Of a stretch of DNA of 64,000 bases, positions 10,472 to 25,384 are shown one piece after another. The notes beneath the pieces were generated by a model, which did not search any database, had not been told where the DNA came from, and saw only the letters and a program-made list of their open reading frames with translations. This stretch comes from Mesobacillus subterraneus (lineage in GTDB: Bacteria; Bacillota; Bacilli; Bacillales; Cytobacillaceae): NCBI RefSeq assembly GCF_000934845.1, contig NZ_JXIQ01000023.1, positions 1-64,000 of the forward strand, read 5' to 3'. Numbering within the stretch: the stretch's first letter is position 1; each line of letters starts with the position of its first letter. The translations under genes and the position numbers were made by a program.

Positions 10472-11868
10472 AAGGCTTGAATGAGGAATGCGGCGTTTTT
10501 GGAATCTGGGGACATCCTGAGGCAGCACAAATCAGCTATTACGGTCTACACAGCCTGCAACATCGCGGCCAGGAAGGGACGGGAATCGTTGTTAGCGATG
10601 GGCAGCAGCTAAAGGGCAAGAAAGGCGAGGGCCTTGTTACGGAAATTTTTACCGCAGAGGCAATGGAAGATTTGCAAGGTGTCGGTGCCATCGGCCATGT
10701 TCGCTATGCGACTGCAGGGGGAGGCGGCTACGAGAATGTTCAGCCGCTCCTGTTTCAATCGCAAAACGGCGGTCTTGCGTTGGCGCATAATGGCAATCTG
10801 GTAAATGCTGATTCATTGCGGAATCAGCTTGAAGCTCAAGGCAGCATCTTCCAGACAAGTTCTGATACGGAAGTACTCGCCCATTTAATTAAGCGTGGCG
10901 GCTTCAGTCAGCTGAAGGATCGTGTAAAAAATGCCTTGCCGATGCTGAAGGGTGCCTATGCCTTTTTGATTATGACCGAGACGGAGTTAATGGTGGCACT
11001 AGATCCGCATGGCCTTCGCCCGCTTTCGCTTGGCATACTTGGCGATGCCTATGTGGTCGCATCAGAGACATGTGCCTTCGATATTGTCGGAGCGGAATTT
11101 ATCCGGGATATCCTTCCGGGAGAACTGCTCGTGATCGATAAGGATGGTCTTCATTCTGAGATGTATTCAGTGAATACAACGACAGCCATCTGTACAATGG
11201 AATATATTTATTTTTCGCGGCCAGATAGCAATATCCACGGGATCAACGTCCATGCCGCCCGGAAAAATCTTGGCAAGCAGCTGGCAAAAGAAGTGCCAAT
11301 CGAAGCGGATGTGGTCACGGGTGTTCCGGATTCCAGTATTTCTGCAGCCATCGGTTATGCGGAGGAATCGGGAATTCCGTACGAAATGGGGTTAATCAAA
11401 AATCGCTATGTTGGCCGGACCTTCATCCAGCCATCGCAGTCCCTGCGGGAGCAGGGTGTGAAAATGAAGCTTTCACCGGTACGCGGGATTGTTGAAGGCA
11501 AGCGTGTCATTATGGTGGACGATTCCATTGTGCGCGGTACGACAAGCCGCCGGATCGTAAAGATGCTGAAGGAAGCGGGAGCAACCGAGGTGCATGTGGT
11601 GATTAGTTCGCCGCCGATTCAGAATCCATGCTTTTACGGGATCGATACCTCGAATAAGGAAGAGTTGATCGCATCTGAAAAATCGGTGGAAGAGATTCGC
11701 GAACTGATTGGCGCCGATTCGTTGACGTTTTTAAGTGTTGAAGGGATGCTAGACGCAATCGGACACAATGAACCAGGCGAAACACGCGGCCAGTGCTTGG
11801 CATGCTTTACAGGGAAGTACCCGACGGAAATCTATCCGCAGGCGATTCCTGCAGGACATAAGTGCTGA
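10456..11868 (+). CDS. purF: Amidophosphoribosyltransferase
   Basis: PurF (470 aa) is the first committed and feedback-regulated enzyme, making phosphoribosylamine from PRPP and glutamine. An 11-residue propeptide ([11 protein letters not shown]) precedes the N-terminal nucleophile Cys12, as in B. subtilis PurF. Cysteines consistent with its 4Fe-4S cluster are seen in [15 protein letters not shown] and GQCLACFTG. The PRPP-binding loop [14 protein letters not shown] is present. It overlaps purL by 16 bp. Confidence 0.97.
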   Translation: MLAELKGLNEECGVFGIWGHPEAAQISYYGLHSLQHRGQEGTGIVVSDGQQLKGKKGEGLVTEIFTAEAMEDLQGVGAIGHVRYATAGGGGYENVQPLLFQSQNGGLALAHNGNLVNADSLRNQLEAQGSIFQTSSDTEVLAHLIKRGGFSQLKDRVKNALPMLKGAYAFLIMTETELMVALDPHGLRPLSLGILGDAYVVASETCAFDIVGAEFIRDILPGELLVIDKDGLHSEMYSVNTTTAICTMEYIYFSRPDSNIHGINVHAARKNLGKQLAKEVPIEADVVTGVPDSSISAAIGYAEESGIPYEMGLIKNRYVGRTFIQPSQSLREQGVKMKLSPVRGIVEGKRVIMVDDSIVRGTTSRRIVKMLKEAGATEVHVVISSPPIQNPCFYGIDTSNKEELIASEKSVEEIRELIGADSLTFLSVEGMLDAIGHNEPGETRGQCLACFTGKYPTEIYPQAIPAGHKC

Positions 11869-11916
11869 TCAAAGAGTTTATTCCAAATATAGGCAATATT
11901 TTGATGTTTCCATTCG

Positions 11917-11955
11917 GCCAGTTTTACGAAATCTATACTAAACTGGCTCTTTTTT
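11917..11955 (+). terminator. Terminator-like hairpin inside the pur operon (purF-purM gap)
   Basis: GCCAGTTT (11917-11924) and AAACTGGC (11940-11947) form a perfect 8-bp stem with a 15-nt loop, followed by TCTTTTTTGG. It looks like an intrinsic terminator or partial attenuator that would lower expression of purMNHD relative to purE-F. Its strength in vivo is not known. Confidence 0.6.
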
Positions 11956-11998
11956 GGACAATAAGTAGAAAAAATCAGCCAAATCGGAGGTAGTGAAC

Positions 11999-13042
11999 AT
12001 GGCTAATGCGTATAAGCAGGCCGGTGTAGATATCGAGGCCGGATATGAAGCGGTTAAACGGATCAAAAAGCATGTGAATCGGACAGTCCGACCGGGTGTG
12101 TTCGGAGCGCTGGGCGGATTCGGCGGGATGTTCGATCTTTCTAGCCTTGAGCTGAAGGAACCGGTGCTCGTTTCGGGTACAGATGGTGTCGGCACGAAGC
12201 TCATGCTCGCCTTTATGATGGACCGCCACGATACAATTGGCATAGATGCAGTTGCAATGTGCGTGAACGACATTGTTGTCCAAGGGGCAGAACCACTCTA
12301 CTTCCTGGACTATATTGCCTGCGGAAAGGCACAGCCTGAAAAAATCGAGGCAATTGTCAAAGGAATTGCCGATGGCTGCGAGCTGGCTGGCTGCGCCCTT
12401 ATCGGCGGTGAAACAGCGGAAATGCCAGGAATGTACTCTCCGGATGAATATGATTTGGCTGGTTTTTCAGTCGGTGCATGTGAAAAAGCTGCTATCATAA
12501 CAGGGCAGCAAATTAAGGAAGGCGATGTGCTGATTGGGTTGGCGTCAAGCGGGATTCACAGCAATGGCTATTCGCTTGTGCGCAAGGTGTTTCTCGAGCA
12601 GGCCGACTGGAAGCTTGACCGATATATCGAGGAATTCGGCTGCACACTTGGCGAAGAGCTGCTGAAGCCGACCCGCATTTATGTAAAATCATTGCTGGCT
12701 GCGATGAAGCAATTCGAGCTAAAAGGACTTGCCCACATCACAGGCGGCGGTTTCATGGAAAACATTCCGCGGATGCTGCCGAAAGGACTTGGTGCAGAGA
12801 TCGAAGAAGGCAGCTGGGAAATATCCCAAGTCTTTAAGACGCTAGAGTCATTAGCCGAACTCGATCGCCAAGATATGTATCAAACTTTTAATATGGGCAT
12901 TGGCATGGTCGTGGCGGTTGATTCAAAACTTGCACCGGAACTTGTTGCATTTTTTACCGAAAAAGGGGAGCGGGCTTCAGTAATTGGGACAGTCACTGGT
13001 ACGGAGGGAATCTTGATCAAACCGGCTGGTGAAGCAATATGA
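11999..13042 (+). CDS. purM: Phosphoribosylformylglycinamidine cyclo-ligase (AIR synthase)
   Basis: PurM (347 aa) closes FGAM to AIR with [37 protein letters not shown] and [12 protein letters not shown] are family hallmarks. A GTG two codons upstream is in frame, but ATG 11999 has GGAGG (11986-11990) at 8 bp and gives the usual N-terminus. It is the first gene after the internal hairpin and overlaps purN by 4 bp. Confidence 0.97.
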   Translation: MANAYKQAGVDIEAGYEAVKRIKKHVNRTVRPGVFGALGGFGGMFDLSSLELKEPVLVSGTDGVGTKLMLAFMMDRHDTIGIDAVAMCVNDIVVQGAEPLYFLDYIACGKAQPEKIEAIVKGIADGCELAGCALIGGETAEMPGMYSPDEYDLAGFSVGACEKAAIITGQQIKEGDVLIGLASSGIHSNGYSLVRKVFLEQADWKLDRYIEEFGCTLGEELLKPTRIYVKSLLAAMKQFELKGLAHITGGGFMENIPRMLPKGLGAEIEEGSWEISQVFKTLESLAELDRQDMYQTFNMGIGMVVAVDSKLAPELVAFFTEKGERASVIGTVTGTEGILIKPAGEAI

Positions 13043-13619
13043 AAAAAATTGCAGTGTTCGCATCAGGAAGCGGCAGCAATTTTCAGGCGATTGCAGTTGC
13101 AGCCCAGTCTGGTAGCCTAAACGCTGAAATCAGCCTGCTCGTATGCGACAAGCCGGATGCGTTTGCGGTGGATCGTGCCGAAATGCTGGGGATTCCTGCT
13201 CTGGTCATCAGCCCGAAAAACTATGCTTCTAAGGAAGCATACGAGAAAGAAATTTTGCAAAGGCTGACCAGTTTGCAAGTAGACATGATTGTACTTGCTG
13301 GCTATATGCGGTTGATTGGCCCAATATTATTGAATGCGTACGTGGGAAAAATCATCAATATCCATCCATCGCTGCTCCCGGCTTTTCCAGGAAAGGATGC
13401 CATTGGCCAGGCGCTGGCAGCGGGAGTCAAGACGACGGGAGTGACGATTCACTATGTCGATGAGGGAATGGACACCGGACCGGCGATTGCGAGTGCGGCA
13501 GTGGATATCATTGCTGGGGAGACACACGAGTCACTTCAGCGAAAAATACAGCGAATCGAGCACAGCTTATATCCAGAGGTTCTGGAGAAGCTGCTAAATG
13601 GAAAAGAGGAGGCAGTACA

Positions 13620-13623
<4 letters not shown>
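13039..13623 (+). CDS. purN: Phosphoribosylglycinamide formyltransferase
   Basis: PurN (194 aa) transfers a formyl group from 10-formyl-THF to GAR. The catalytic set is visible in [13 protein letters not shown] (Asn and His) and VDEGMDTGP (Asp). The N-terminal [11 protein letters not shown] is the phosphate-binding loop. It is coupled by 4-bp overlaps to purM and purH. Confidence 0.96.
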
Positions 13624-16570
<2,947 letters not shown>

Positions 16571-16589
16571 TAGAATCATCTCCTTTTTT

Positions 16590-16620
16590 GAAGCCCCCAG
16601 GTAATGGGGGCTTTCTATTT
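16590..16620 (+). terminator. Terminator at the end of the pur operon
   Basis: AGCCCCCA (16592-16599) pairs with TGGGGGCT (16605-16612) around a 5-nt loop and is followed by TTCTATTTT. It lies about 110 bp after purD and upstream of the small ORF that reads the other way. The T-run is on the + strand only. Confidence 0.7.
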
Positions 16621-16892
16621 TAACTAGGATTGTACTGGATCCATCCTTCAGAGTCTTGATCCTCCGAATTTTTCTGTTCCATTCTATCTTGGCATTTTTC
16701 ATAGGCGGCGGTCATTGGACAATAGCGAACGATTCCTTCGCCGACCTTCATGGCGCCGAGCATGGCAATAAAAAGATAGGAATCCTTCCACGGCCGCTTC
16801 ACCATTTTGGCGGTCGACCATGCCAGAATTGTCAGCCCCGAGGTAATTCGCACAAGGGCATTGAGGATGCCCATATTCGGACGCACGTTCAT
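16620..16892 (-). CDS. DUF2892 family membrane protein
   Basis: This 90-aa protein has the DUF2892 pattern. An N-terminal NVRPNMGILNALVRITSGLT is followed by two hydrophobic segments (about 14-30 and 39-56), with a conserved Gly and RYCPMTAAYEK at the end of the domain, and an acidic, non-conserved tail. The function is unknown. It lies between purD and the deaminase gene and reads against both. The ATG at 16892 is preceded by GGGAGCGATG. Confidence 0.8.
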   Translation of the reverse strand: MNVRPNMGILNALVRITSGLTILAWSTAKMVKRPWKDSYLFIAMLGAMKVGEGIVRYCPMTAAYEKCQDRMEQKNSEDQDSEGWIQYNPS

Positions 16893-17013
16893 TTTTCATC
16901 GCTCCCTTGATCGCTATTTTAAAATTCTTTAGTGCGTTAAACAGTAAAATATGATACGATAGTACAATAATGTAAAGGCTTTCTTTTTAAAACTTAGAAA
17001 AGGGGAACATGGT

Positions 17014-18753
17014 ATGGAACAACGTTACCGATGGAAAAACAAACAATTGCGCAACCATGCTGCTGTGCTGGACGGCACCCTTCCACCGACGATTTTATTG
17101 AAAAATGCAACGTATTTAAACCAGACATTCCGCAAATGGATGACTGCGAACATATGGATTTACAATGACAGGATTGTGTATGTTGGTGAAAACCTGCCGG
17201 AAAATACGGAGCAGTGTGAAATCGTGGATTGCACCGGAATGAGACTCGTTCCGGGGTATATTGAACCACACGCTCACCCATTTCAACTTTATAATCCCCA
17301 TTCTTTCGCTGCTTATGCAGCGCAAACGGGGACGACCACATTGATCAATGACAATATGGTGCTTGCTTTGCAATTAGGAAAAAAGAAAGCGTTTTCTTTT
17401 ATCAATGAGCTTAATGATATTCCCGTTACCATGTACTGGTGGAGCCGGTTTGACGCACAAACAGAGATTGATCACGAGGAAGAGGTATTTTCCAACAGCA
17501 ATGTCAGAGCATGGCTGGAGCATGAGAATGTCGTCCAGGGCGGGGAACTGACATGCTGGCCAAAGCTGTTGAGCGGCGATGACATGATTCTTCACTGGAT
17601 GCAGGAAACGAAGCGTTTGCACAAGAAAATAGAAGGGCATTTTCCAGGAGCATCAGAGAAAACCTTGGCAAAAATGATGCTGTTCGGTGCGGACTGCGAC
17701 CATGAGGCGATGACAGGCGAGGAAGTCAGAAGAAGATTGATGCAGGGGTATATGGTGTCGCTGCGGCATTCCTCCATCCGCCCAGATTTGCCGAAGCTGC
17801 TGGATGAAATTCATGAGCTTGATATCGCGGTGTACGACCGGTTTATGATGACGACTGATGGTTCATCAACAGCATTTTATGAAAATGGCGTTATGGATGA
17901 ATTGATCCGGATTGCCATGGATCATGGCGTTCCGGTTATCGATGCCTATAATATGGCGACCATCAATGTGGCGCGTTATTATAATTTCGAGCATCTGCAT
18001 GGGAATATCGCTACTGGACGGATTGCGCACATCAATATCCTGAGCGATGAAAGAAATCCAACTCCTGTATCGGTGCTCGCGAAGGGCCGTTGGGTGAAAC
18101 GAGATGGCGTGGCCATGGATGAAGCAAAAGAGTTGCCTTGGTCGGAGATGGGCTTTGCTCCGCTAGAATTGGATTGGAATTTGACAATGGACGATCTGCA
18201 GTTTTCGATGCCATTTGGAATTAAGATGGAGAATTCAGTGATTACGAAGCCTTATTCCATTTCGATCGATGTTTCCGCAGAGCAATTAGCATCAAACCAT
18301 GATGAATGCTTTTTCACCCTGTTCGACCGCAAAGGGAAATGGCGCATCAATACAGTGTTAAAAGGCTTCGCAACCGATTTGCAGGGGCTTGCAAGTTCAT
18401 TTTCCAATACCGGAGATATTATTTTAATTGGGAAAAACAAGCAGGATATGATTGCTGCTTTTGACAGACTGAAGGAGCTTGGAGGAGGCATTGTTGCCAG
18501 TGAAAATCGAGTCCCTGTCCGTGAAATCCCATTGACTCTTCAAGGAGTCATGTCGAGCCATCCAGTAATGGAGCTGATGGCAGAAGAAAAGCAGTTGCTG
18601 GAATATTTGAAGGACAAGGGCTATAAATTTGCGGATCCAATCTATTCCCTGTTATTCTTCTCATCAACGCATTTGCCTTATATCCGAATCACCCAGATGG
18701 GCATCTATGACGTGATGAAAAAAACGGTACTCTTTCCAACGATAATGCGTTAA
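17014..18753 (+). CDS. yerA: Putative adenine deaminase, YerA-like
   Basis: This 579-aa enzyme belongs to the amidohydrolase superfamily and matches the adenine deaminase/YerA type in length. The metal ligands begin with VPGYIEPHAHPFQLY (HxH). A conserved GHFPGAS and a late RHSSIRPDLPKLLDE region follow, then a C-terminal adenine-deaminase-like domain. Its place after the purine operon supports a role in turning adenine into hypoxanthine for salvage. The substrate is inferred from the family. ATG start with AAGGGGAAC upstream. Confidence 0.85.
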   Translation: MEQRYRWKNKQLRNHAAVLDGTLPPTILLKNATYLNQTFRKWMTANIWIYNDRIVYVGENLPENTEQCEIVDCTGMRLVPGYIEPHAHPFQLYNPHSFAAYAAQTGTTTLINDNMVLALQLGKKKAFSFINELNDIPVTMYWWSRFDAQTEIDHEEEVFSNSNVRAWLEHENVVQGGELTCWPKLLSGDDMILHWMQETKRLHKKIEGHFPGASEKTLAKMMLFGADCDHEAMTGEEVRRRLMQGYMVSLRHSSIRPDLPKLLDEIHELDIAVYDRFMMTTDGSSTAFYENGVMDELIRIAMDHGVPVIDAYNMATINVARYYNFEHLHGNIATGRIAHINILSDERNPTPVSVLAKGRWVKRDGVAMDEAKELPWSEMGFAPLELDWNLTMDDLQFSMPFGIKMENSVITKPYSISIDVSAEQLASNHDECFFTLFDRKGKWRINTVLKGFATDLQGLASSFSNTGDIILIGKNKQDMIAAFDRLKELGGGIVASENRVPVREIPLTLQGVMSSHPVMELMAEEKQLLEYLKDKGYKFADPIYSLLFFSSTHLPYIRITQMGIYDVMKKTVLFPTIMR

Positions 18754-18815
18754 AATATAAAAGTACATCTAAGAAATAGACAGCCATGCATGAACCGTGT
18801 TCTAGGGGTGGCCAA

Positions 18816-19847
18816 ATGAGAAAAATATCGATCGCTGTGCTGGCTGTAGCAATCGTGCTTGCAGGAGGATGCAGCAGCAAAGAGACAAAAAAACAAGAAA
18901 TAGAGAAAGAAAAACAAGCGGAAACAGATAAAACGGAAACAGAAGGATTGCAAGCTCCATTTCCGCTTACCGGAGTGGGCACAACAGAGGTATCGTCAGA
19001 CCGGGCAGTAGCAGTGGTTGTCAATAATCACCCGCAAGCAAGGCCGCAATCCGGGCTTAATAAAGCAGACATTGTTTATGAAGTTTTGGCCGAAGGAGGC
19101 GTAACAAGGTTCGTGGCGATTTTTCAGAGCGAGAAGCCTGAAAACATCGGCCCTGTTCGCAGTGCGAGGGAATACTTCATCGATTTGGCATCGGGGTTTG
19201 ACAGCTTTTTCATCGCCCATGGTTACAGTCCTGAAGCGAAGGAAATGCTGGAACGCGGCGAAATTGATAACATCAATGGCATGCAATATGATGGATCATT
19301 GTTCAAACGTGCTGATTTTCGCAAGGCACCTCATAATTCGTATATAACGTATGAGAATATCGTGAAGGGTGCGGAGATGAGAGGCTATGGAATGGACAAC
19401 TCGCCTGAACCTGCAGTATTCTTGAGCAGCAAGGAAGCAGAACTGCTCGAGGGAACTCCGGCGGAAGACTTAATGGTATCCTATGGTTCGCCGTCTTTCG
19501 ATGTTATTTACAAGTATAATCCGGTGGAGGCTAAGTACCACCGTTTTAATGGAAGCGAAGAAACCGTTGACTTTGAATCAAAGGGACCTATTCTACTCGA
19601 TAATATCCTTATCGTCCAAATGGACCATAAAGTTGTCGACAATGCCGGACGCAGGGAAATCGACATGAACTCCGGAGGCAAGGGCTATCTATTTCAAAAA
19701 GGCAAAGTGAATGAGATACAATGGAAAAAGGAAGCTGGCAGAATCATCCCTTATAAAGATGGGTCAAAAGCTGGTTTCGTTCCCGGGAAAACTTGGATCA
19801 ATATTGTCCCATCAATCAGTGATGTCTCATTCGACTCTCCACAATAA
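18816..19847 (+). CDS. yerB: DUF3048 lipoprotein, YerB-like
   Basis: This is a 343-aa secreted lipoprotein. The signal peptide MRKISIAVLAVAIVLAGGC has a lipobox with Cys19, followed by a Lys/Glu-rich linker (about 22-45). The two DUF3048 halves follow: VVNNHPQARPQSGLNKADIV, then VGPVRSAREYF-like text (seen as IGPVRSAREYFID), and a C-terminal part with NSGGKGYLFQKGK. An upstream ATG in frame at 18786 is rejected because it would bury the signal peptide. It sits between yerA and yerC as in B. subtilis. Confidence 0.88.
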   Translation: MRKISIAVLAVAIVLAGGCSSKETKKQEIEKEKQAETDKTETEGLQAPFPLTGVGTTEVSSDRAVAVVVNNHPQARPQSGLNKADIVYEVLAEGGVTRFVAIFQSEKPENIGPVRSAREYFIDLASGFDSFFIAHGYSPEAKEMLERGEIDNINGMQYDGSLFKRADFRKAPHNSYITYENIVKGAEMRGYGMDNSPEPAVFLSSKEAELLEGTPAEDLMVSYGSPSFDVIYKYNPVEAKYHRFNGSEETVDFESKGPILLDNILIVQMDHKVVDNAGRREIDMNSGGKGYLFQKGKVNEIQWKKEAGRIIPYKDGSKAGFVPGKTWINIVPSISDVSFDSPQ

Positions 19848-19875
19848 ATTCCGAGTGAATTAAGGGGTAGAATAT

Positions 19876-20190
19876 ATGCAAATTGATAAATTAAGAGGCA
19901 AGGAACTCGACCAATTGTTCAAGGCGATTTTATCGCTGAAGGACCTGGAAGAAGCGTACCGTTTCTTTGATGACCTGGCAACAGTGAATGAAGTCCAGTC
20001 ACTTGCACAGCGTCTGGAAGTAGCCCGCATGCTTCGAGAAGGGAAGACCTACCACAAAATCGAAACAGAAACAGGCGCAAGCACTGCCACAATTTCCCGC
20101 GTCAAGCGCTGCCTGAACTATGGGAACGATGCTTACGAAATGGCACTCGAACGATTGAAAGAGCAGGAAAATACCGAAAAAGCAAATTAG
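19876..20190 (+). CDS. yerC: TrpR-like DNA-binding protein YerC
   Basis: This 104-aa all-helical protein belongs to the YerC/YecD TrpR-like family. LFKAILSLKDLEEAYRFFDD and VARMLREGKTYHKIETETGA-STATISRVKRCL form the helix-turn-helix. It is probably a transcriptional regulator whose targets are not evident here. It lies 28 bp after yerB with AAGGGG upstream and is followed by a strong terminator. Confidence 0.9.
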   Translation: MQIDKLRGKELDQLFKAILSLKDLEEAYRFFDDLATVNEVQSLAQRLEVARMLREGKTYHKIETETGASTATISRVKRCLNYGNDAYEMALERLKEQENTEKAN

Positions 20191-20201
20191 TTTTTCTTGA
20201 G

Positions 20202-20233
20202 GACGGAATCAAATAGGATTCCGTCTTTTTTAA
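20202..20233 (+). terminator. Terminator after yerC
   Basis: GACGGAATC (20202-20210) and GATTCCGTC (20217-20225) form a perfect 9-bp stem with a 6-nt loop, followed by six T. A TATAAT box at 20250-20255 suggests that pcrB has its own promoter. Confidence 0.9.
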
Positions 20234-20291
20234 ATTATAGCACCAATGCTATAATGGGGAAATGGATAGTTAGAATGGGGGCAATTTTGCG

Positions 20292-20978
20292 ATGTACGAT
20301 GTTCGCGAGTGGAGACATGTGTTTAAACTCGACCCAAATAAGCAGATCACTGATGAAGAGTTAGAAAGAATTTGCGAGTCTGGAACCGACGCCATCTTAG
20401 TTGGTGGGACGGATGGAGTCACGCTGGAAGGCGTCCTCGATTTGATGGCTCGCGTACGCCGGTATACGGTACCATGCATTCTCGAGGTCTCGACGATCGA
20501 CTCAATCACGCCGGGATTTGATTTTTATTTTATCCCGACGGTGCTAAACAGCAGCAACGCGGAGTGGATTACCGGGATGCATGTTAAAGCGGTCAAGGAA
20601 TATGGCCATCTAATGGATTGGGCTGAGGTGAAAATGGAAGGCTATTGCATCCTCAATCCGGATTGCAAGGCGGCCAACTTGACCGAGGCGAAGACAGAGC
20701 TTTCAGTCGATGATGTACGAGCATACGCGATGATGGCGGAAAAAATGTTCCACTTGCCGATTTTCTATTTGGAATACAGCGGTACCTACGGAAATCCGGA
20801 ATATGCCAAAGCGGCAAAGGATGTGCTCGACCAAACGGTCCTCTTTTACGGTGGCGGGATTGAGTCCGCACAGCAGGCAGTCGAAATGGCTGCCCATGCC
20901 GATGTGATTGTTGTAGGGAATATCATCTACCAAAACATCGATGAAGCAGTGAAAACAGTTGCTTCAATTAAGTCCTAA
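20292..20978 (+). CDS. pcrB: Heptaprenylglyceryl phosphate synthase
   Basis: PcrB (228 aa) is a TIM-barrel enzyme that joins heptaprenyl diphosphate to sn-glycerol-1-phosphate, an archaeal-type ether lipid step found in Bacilli. Motifs include FKLDPNKQITDEELERICES, DAILVGGTDGVT, the phosphate-binding YLEYSGTYGNPE and YGGGIESAQQA. It is the first gene of the pcrB-pcrA-ligA cluster. Confidence 0.95.
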   Translation: MYDVREWRHVFKLDPNKQITDEELERICESGTDAILVGGTDGVTLEGVLDLMARVRRYTVPCILEVSTIDSITPGFDFYFIPTVLNSSNAEWITGMHVKAVKEYGHLMDWAEVKMEGYCILNPDCKAANLTEAKTELSVDDVRAYAMMAEKMFHLPIFYLEYSGTYGNPEYAKAAKDVLDQTVLFYGGGIESAQQAVEMAAHADVIVVGNIIYQNIDEAVKTVASIKS

Positions 20979-21044
20979 TCTAGTTGAATTGTATGGTTTT
21001 ATCGGGTAAAATAAGAACAAGTGTTTGTATAGGTGGTGGAGAGT

Positions 21045-23312
21045 GTGCAGTTTTTAACGGATAAATTATTGAATAGCCTGAATCCGGAGCAGCAAAAGGC
21101 TGTCAAGAAAGTCGACGGACCGCTGCTTCTGATGGCCGGAGCAGGCTCAGGGAAAACAAGAGTTTTGACCCACAGGATTGCCTATTTAATGGTCGAAAAA
21201 GGGGTAAATCCTTATAACATCCTGGCGATTACATTTACGAATAAAGCGGCGCGCGAGATGCGCGACAGAATTCAAAAGATGATGGGCGGAGCGGCAGACC
21301 AAATTTGGATTTCGACGTTCCATTCCATGTGTGTGCGAATTTTGCGCCGGGACATCGATCGTCTAGGCTATAATCGGAATTTTACGATCCTTGACTCAAC
21401 AGACCAGCAATCGGTCATTAAGTCCATTTTGAAAGATAAGAACATGGATCCGAAGAAATTCGATCCAAGAGCGATCCTAGGGACGATCAGCTCGGCGAAG
21501 AATGAATTGATTACACCTGAAGAATATGCGAAAACAGCTGCGGATTATTTTTCGCAGAAGGTCAGCGATGTATATGAAGAATACCAGCGCAGGCTCCGCA
21601 AAAATAACGCGCTCGATTTCGATGATCTAATCATGACAACGATCACCTTATTCATCCGCATACCGGAAGTACTTGAATATTATCAGCGCAAATTTCAATA
21701 TATACACGTAGATGAATACCAGGATACAAACAAGGCACAATACATGCTGGTAAAACTGCTTGCGCAGCGCTTCCAGAATCTTTGTGTTGTCGGTGACTCC
21801 GACCAATCGATTTATCGCTGGCGAGGTGCGGATATCACGAATATCCTTTCTTTTGAAAAAGACTACCCGAGAGCCAGCGTGATTCTGCTCGAGCAGAACT
21901 ATCGCTCGACGAAAAAGATTTTGCTGGCGGCGAATATGGTGATCCAAAACAATATGAACCGCAAGCCGAAAAATTTGTGGACGGAAAATGCCGAGGGCAA
22001 TAAAATCATGTATTACCGTGCAGATAGCGAGCATGGCGAAGCACAGTTCGTCATTGGAAAAATCCAGGAGCTACTGCGCCAGGGCCGCAAGCTGTCTGAT
22101 ATCGCGATCCTGTACCGGACAAACGCTCAGTCGCGCGTGATCGAGGAATCATTCCTGAAGTCCAACATTGATTACTTGATTGTCGGCGGCACTAAGTTCT
22201 ATGACAGGAAAGAAATTAAGGATATCCTTGCTTACTTGCGCCTGATTTCCAACCCGGATGATGACATCAGCTTGCAGAGAATCATCAACGTTCCGAAGCG
22301 CGCAATTGGGACAACCTCGATTGAAAAAATTTCCAACTTCACAACGATGCATGACCTGTCAATGTTCCAGGCGCTTGAGACGATTGAAATGATTGGACTC
22401 AGCCCGAAGGCGGAAAAAGCAGCGGCTGAATTCCGCACCTTGATCAGCCATTACACGCAGCAGCAGGAATACCTATCGGTTACTGAGCTGGTGGAGGAAA
22501 TCCTTGATAAGACAGGCTATCGCGATATGCTAAAGGCGGAGAAATCGTTGGAATCGGAGAGCAGACTGGAAAATATAGAGGAATTTTTATCGGTAACAAA
22601 GAGTTTTGAAGCAAGCAGTGAAGATAAGAGCCTAGTCGCGTTTCTGACGGATTTGGCGCTTGTTGCCGATATCGACCGTCTTGATGATGACGGCAAACAA
22701 AAAACCGATGTTATCACATTAATGACCCTGCATTCAGCCAAGGGACTAGAGTTCCCGGTGGTGTTCCTGATCGGAATGGAAGAGGGAGTTTTCCCGCATA
22801 GCCGTTCCTTGATGGAAGAGAATGAAATGGAGGAAGAGCGGCGTCTTGCTTACGTGGGAATCACCCGCGCCGAGGAAGAACTCTTCATCACGAATGCACA
22901 GATGCGTACTCTTTTCGGCCGCACGAATATGAACCAGGAATCACGTTTTATCAAAGAAATTCCTGATGAGTTAATCGAAGATGCCGTGCCAAGAGGAAGA
23001 ACATCGGCACCTGCTAGTGGGGCAAGACCAACACCAGCTAACGGAGCAAGACCAACACCAATCCGCGGAGGGAGAACTGGCGCGGCATCTATACCTGCGC
23101 GCGGGGCTGTGACTCGACCGGCTGCCGTAGCCAGCGGCGGCGAGGGTCTCGATTGGAAGGTTGGCGACAAAGCCCAGCATGGCAAATGGGGTACCGGCAC
23201 GGTTGTCAGTGTGAAGGGGTCCGGAGAAGGAACGGAGCTAGATATTGCTTTTCCGAGTCCTACGGGAATCAAACGATTGTTGGCCAAGTTTGCACCGATT
23301 ACGAAGGCGTAA
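21045..23312 (+). CDS. pcrA: ATP-dependent DNA helicase PcrA
   Basis: PcrA (755 aa from this start) is the essential 3'-5' UvrD-family helicase for repair and rolling-circle replication. It has Walker [14 protein letters not shown], motif [20 protein letters not shown], and the late motif [16 protein letters not shown]. After about residue 650 there is a low-complexity linker with repeated [16 protein letters not shown], then a Tudor-like tail [18 protein letters not shown]. The frame is open from GTG 21033. GTG 21045 is preferred because GGTGGTGGAG lies just upstream and [17 protein letters not shown] matches the family N-terminus. The choice is not certain. Confidence 0.95.
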   Translation: MQFLTDKLLNSLNPEQQKAVKKVDGPLLLMAGAGSGKTRVLTHRIAYLMVEKGVNPYNILAITFTNKAAREMRDRIQKMMGGAADQIWISTFHSMCVRILRRDIDRLGYNRNFTILDSTDQQSVIKSILKDKNMDPKKFDPRAILGTISSAKNELITPEEYAKTAADYFSQKVSDVYEEYQRRLRKNNALDFDDLIMTTITLFIRIPEVLEYYQRKFQYIHVDEYQDTNKAQYMLVKLLAQRFQNLCVVGDSDQSIYRWRGADITNILSFEKDYPRASVILLEQNYRSTKKILLAANMVIQNNMNRKPKNLWTENAEGNKIMYYRADSEHGEAQFVIGKIQELLRQGRKLSDIAILYRTNAQSRVIEESFLKSNIDYLIVGGTKFYDRKEIKDILAYLRLISNPDDDISLQRIINVPKRAIGTTSIEKISNFTTMHDLSMFQALETIEMIGLSPKAEKAAAEFRTLISHYTQQQEYLSVTELVEEILDKTGYRDMLKAEKSLESESRLENIEEFLSVTKSFEASSEDKSLVAFLTDLALVADIDRLDDDGKQKTDVITLMTLHSAKGLEFPVVFLIGMEEGVFPHSRSLMEENEMEEERRLAYVGITRAEEELFITNAQMRTLFGRTNMNQESRFIKEIPDELIEDAVPRGRTSAPASGARPTPANGARPTPIRGGRTGAASIPARGAVTRPAAVASGGEGLDWKVGDKAQHGKWGTGTVVSVKGSGEGTELDIAFPSPTGIKRLLAKFAPITKA

Positions 23313-23330
23313 GTTTCTGCACACAGTTAA

Positions 23331-25370
<2,040 letters not shown>

Positions 25371-25384
25371 GAGGTGTACATGCC

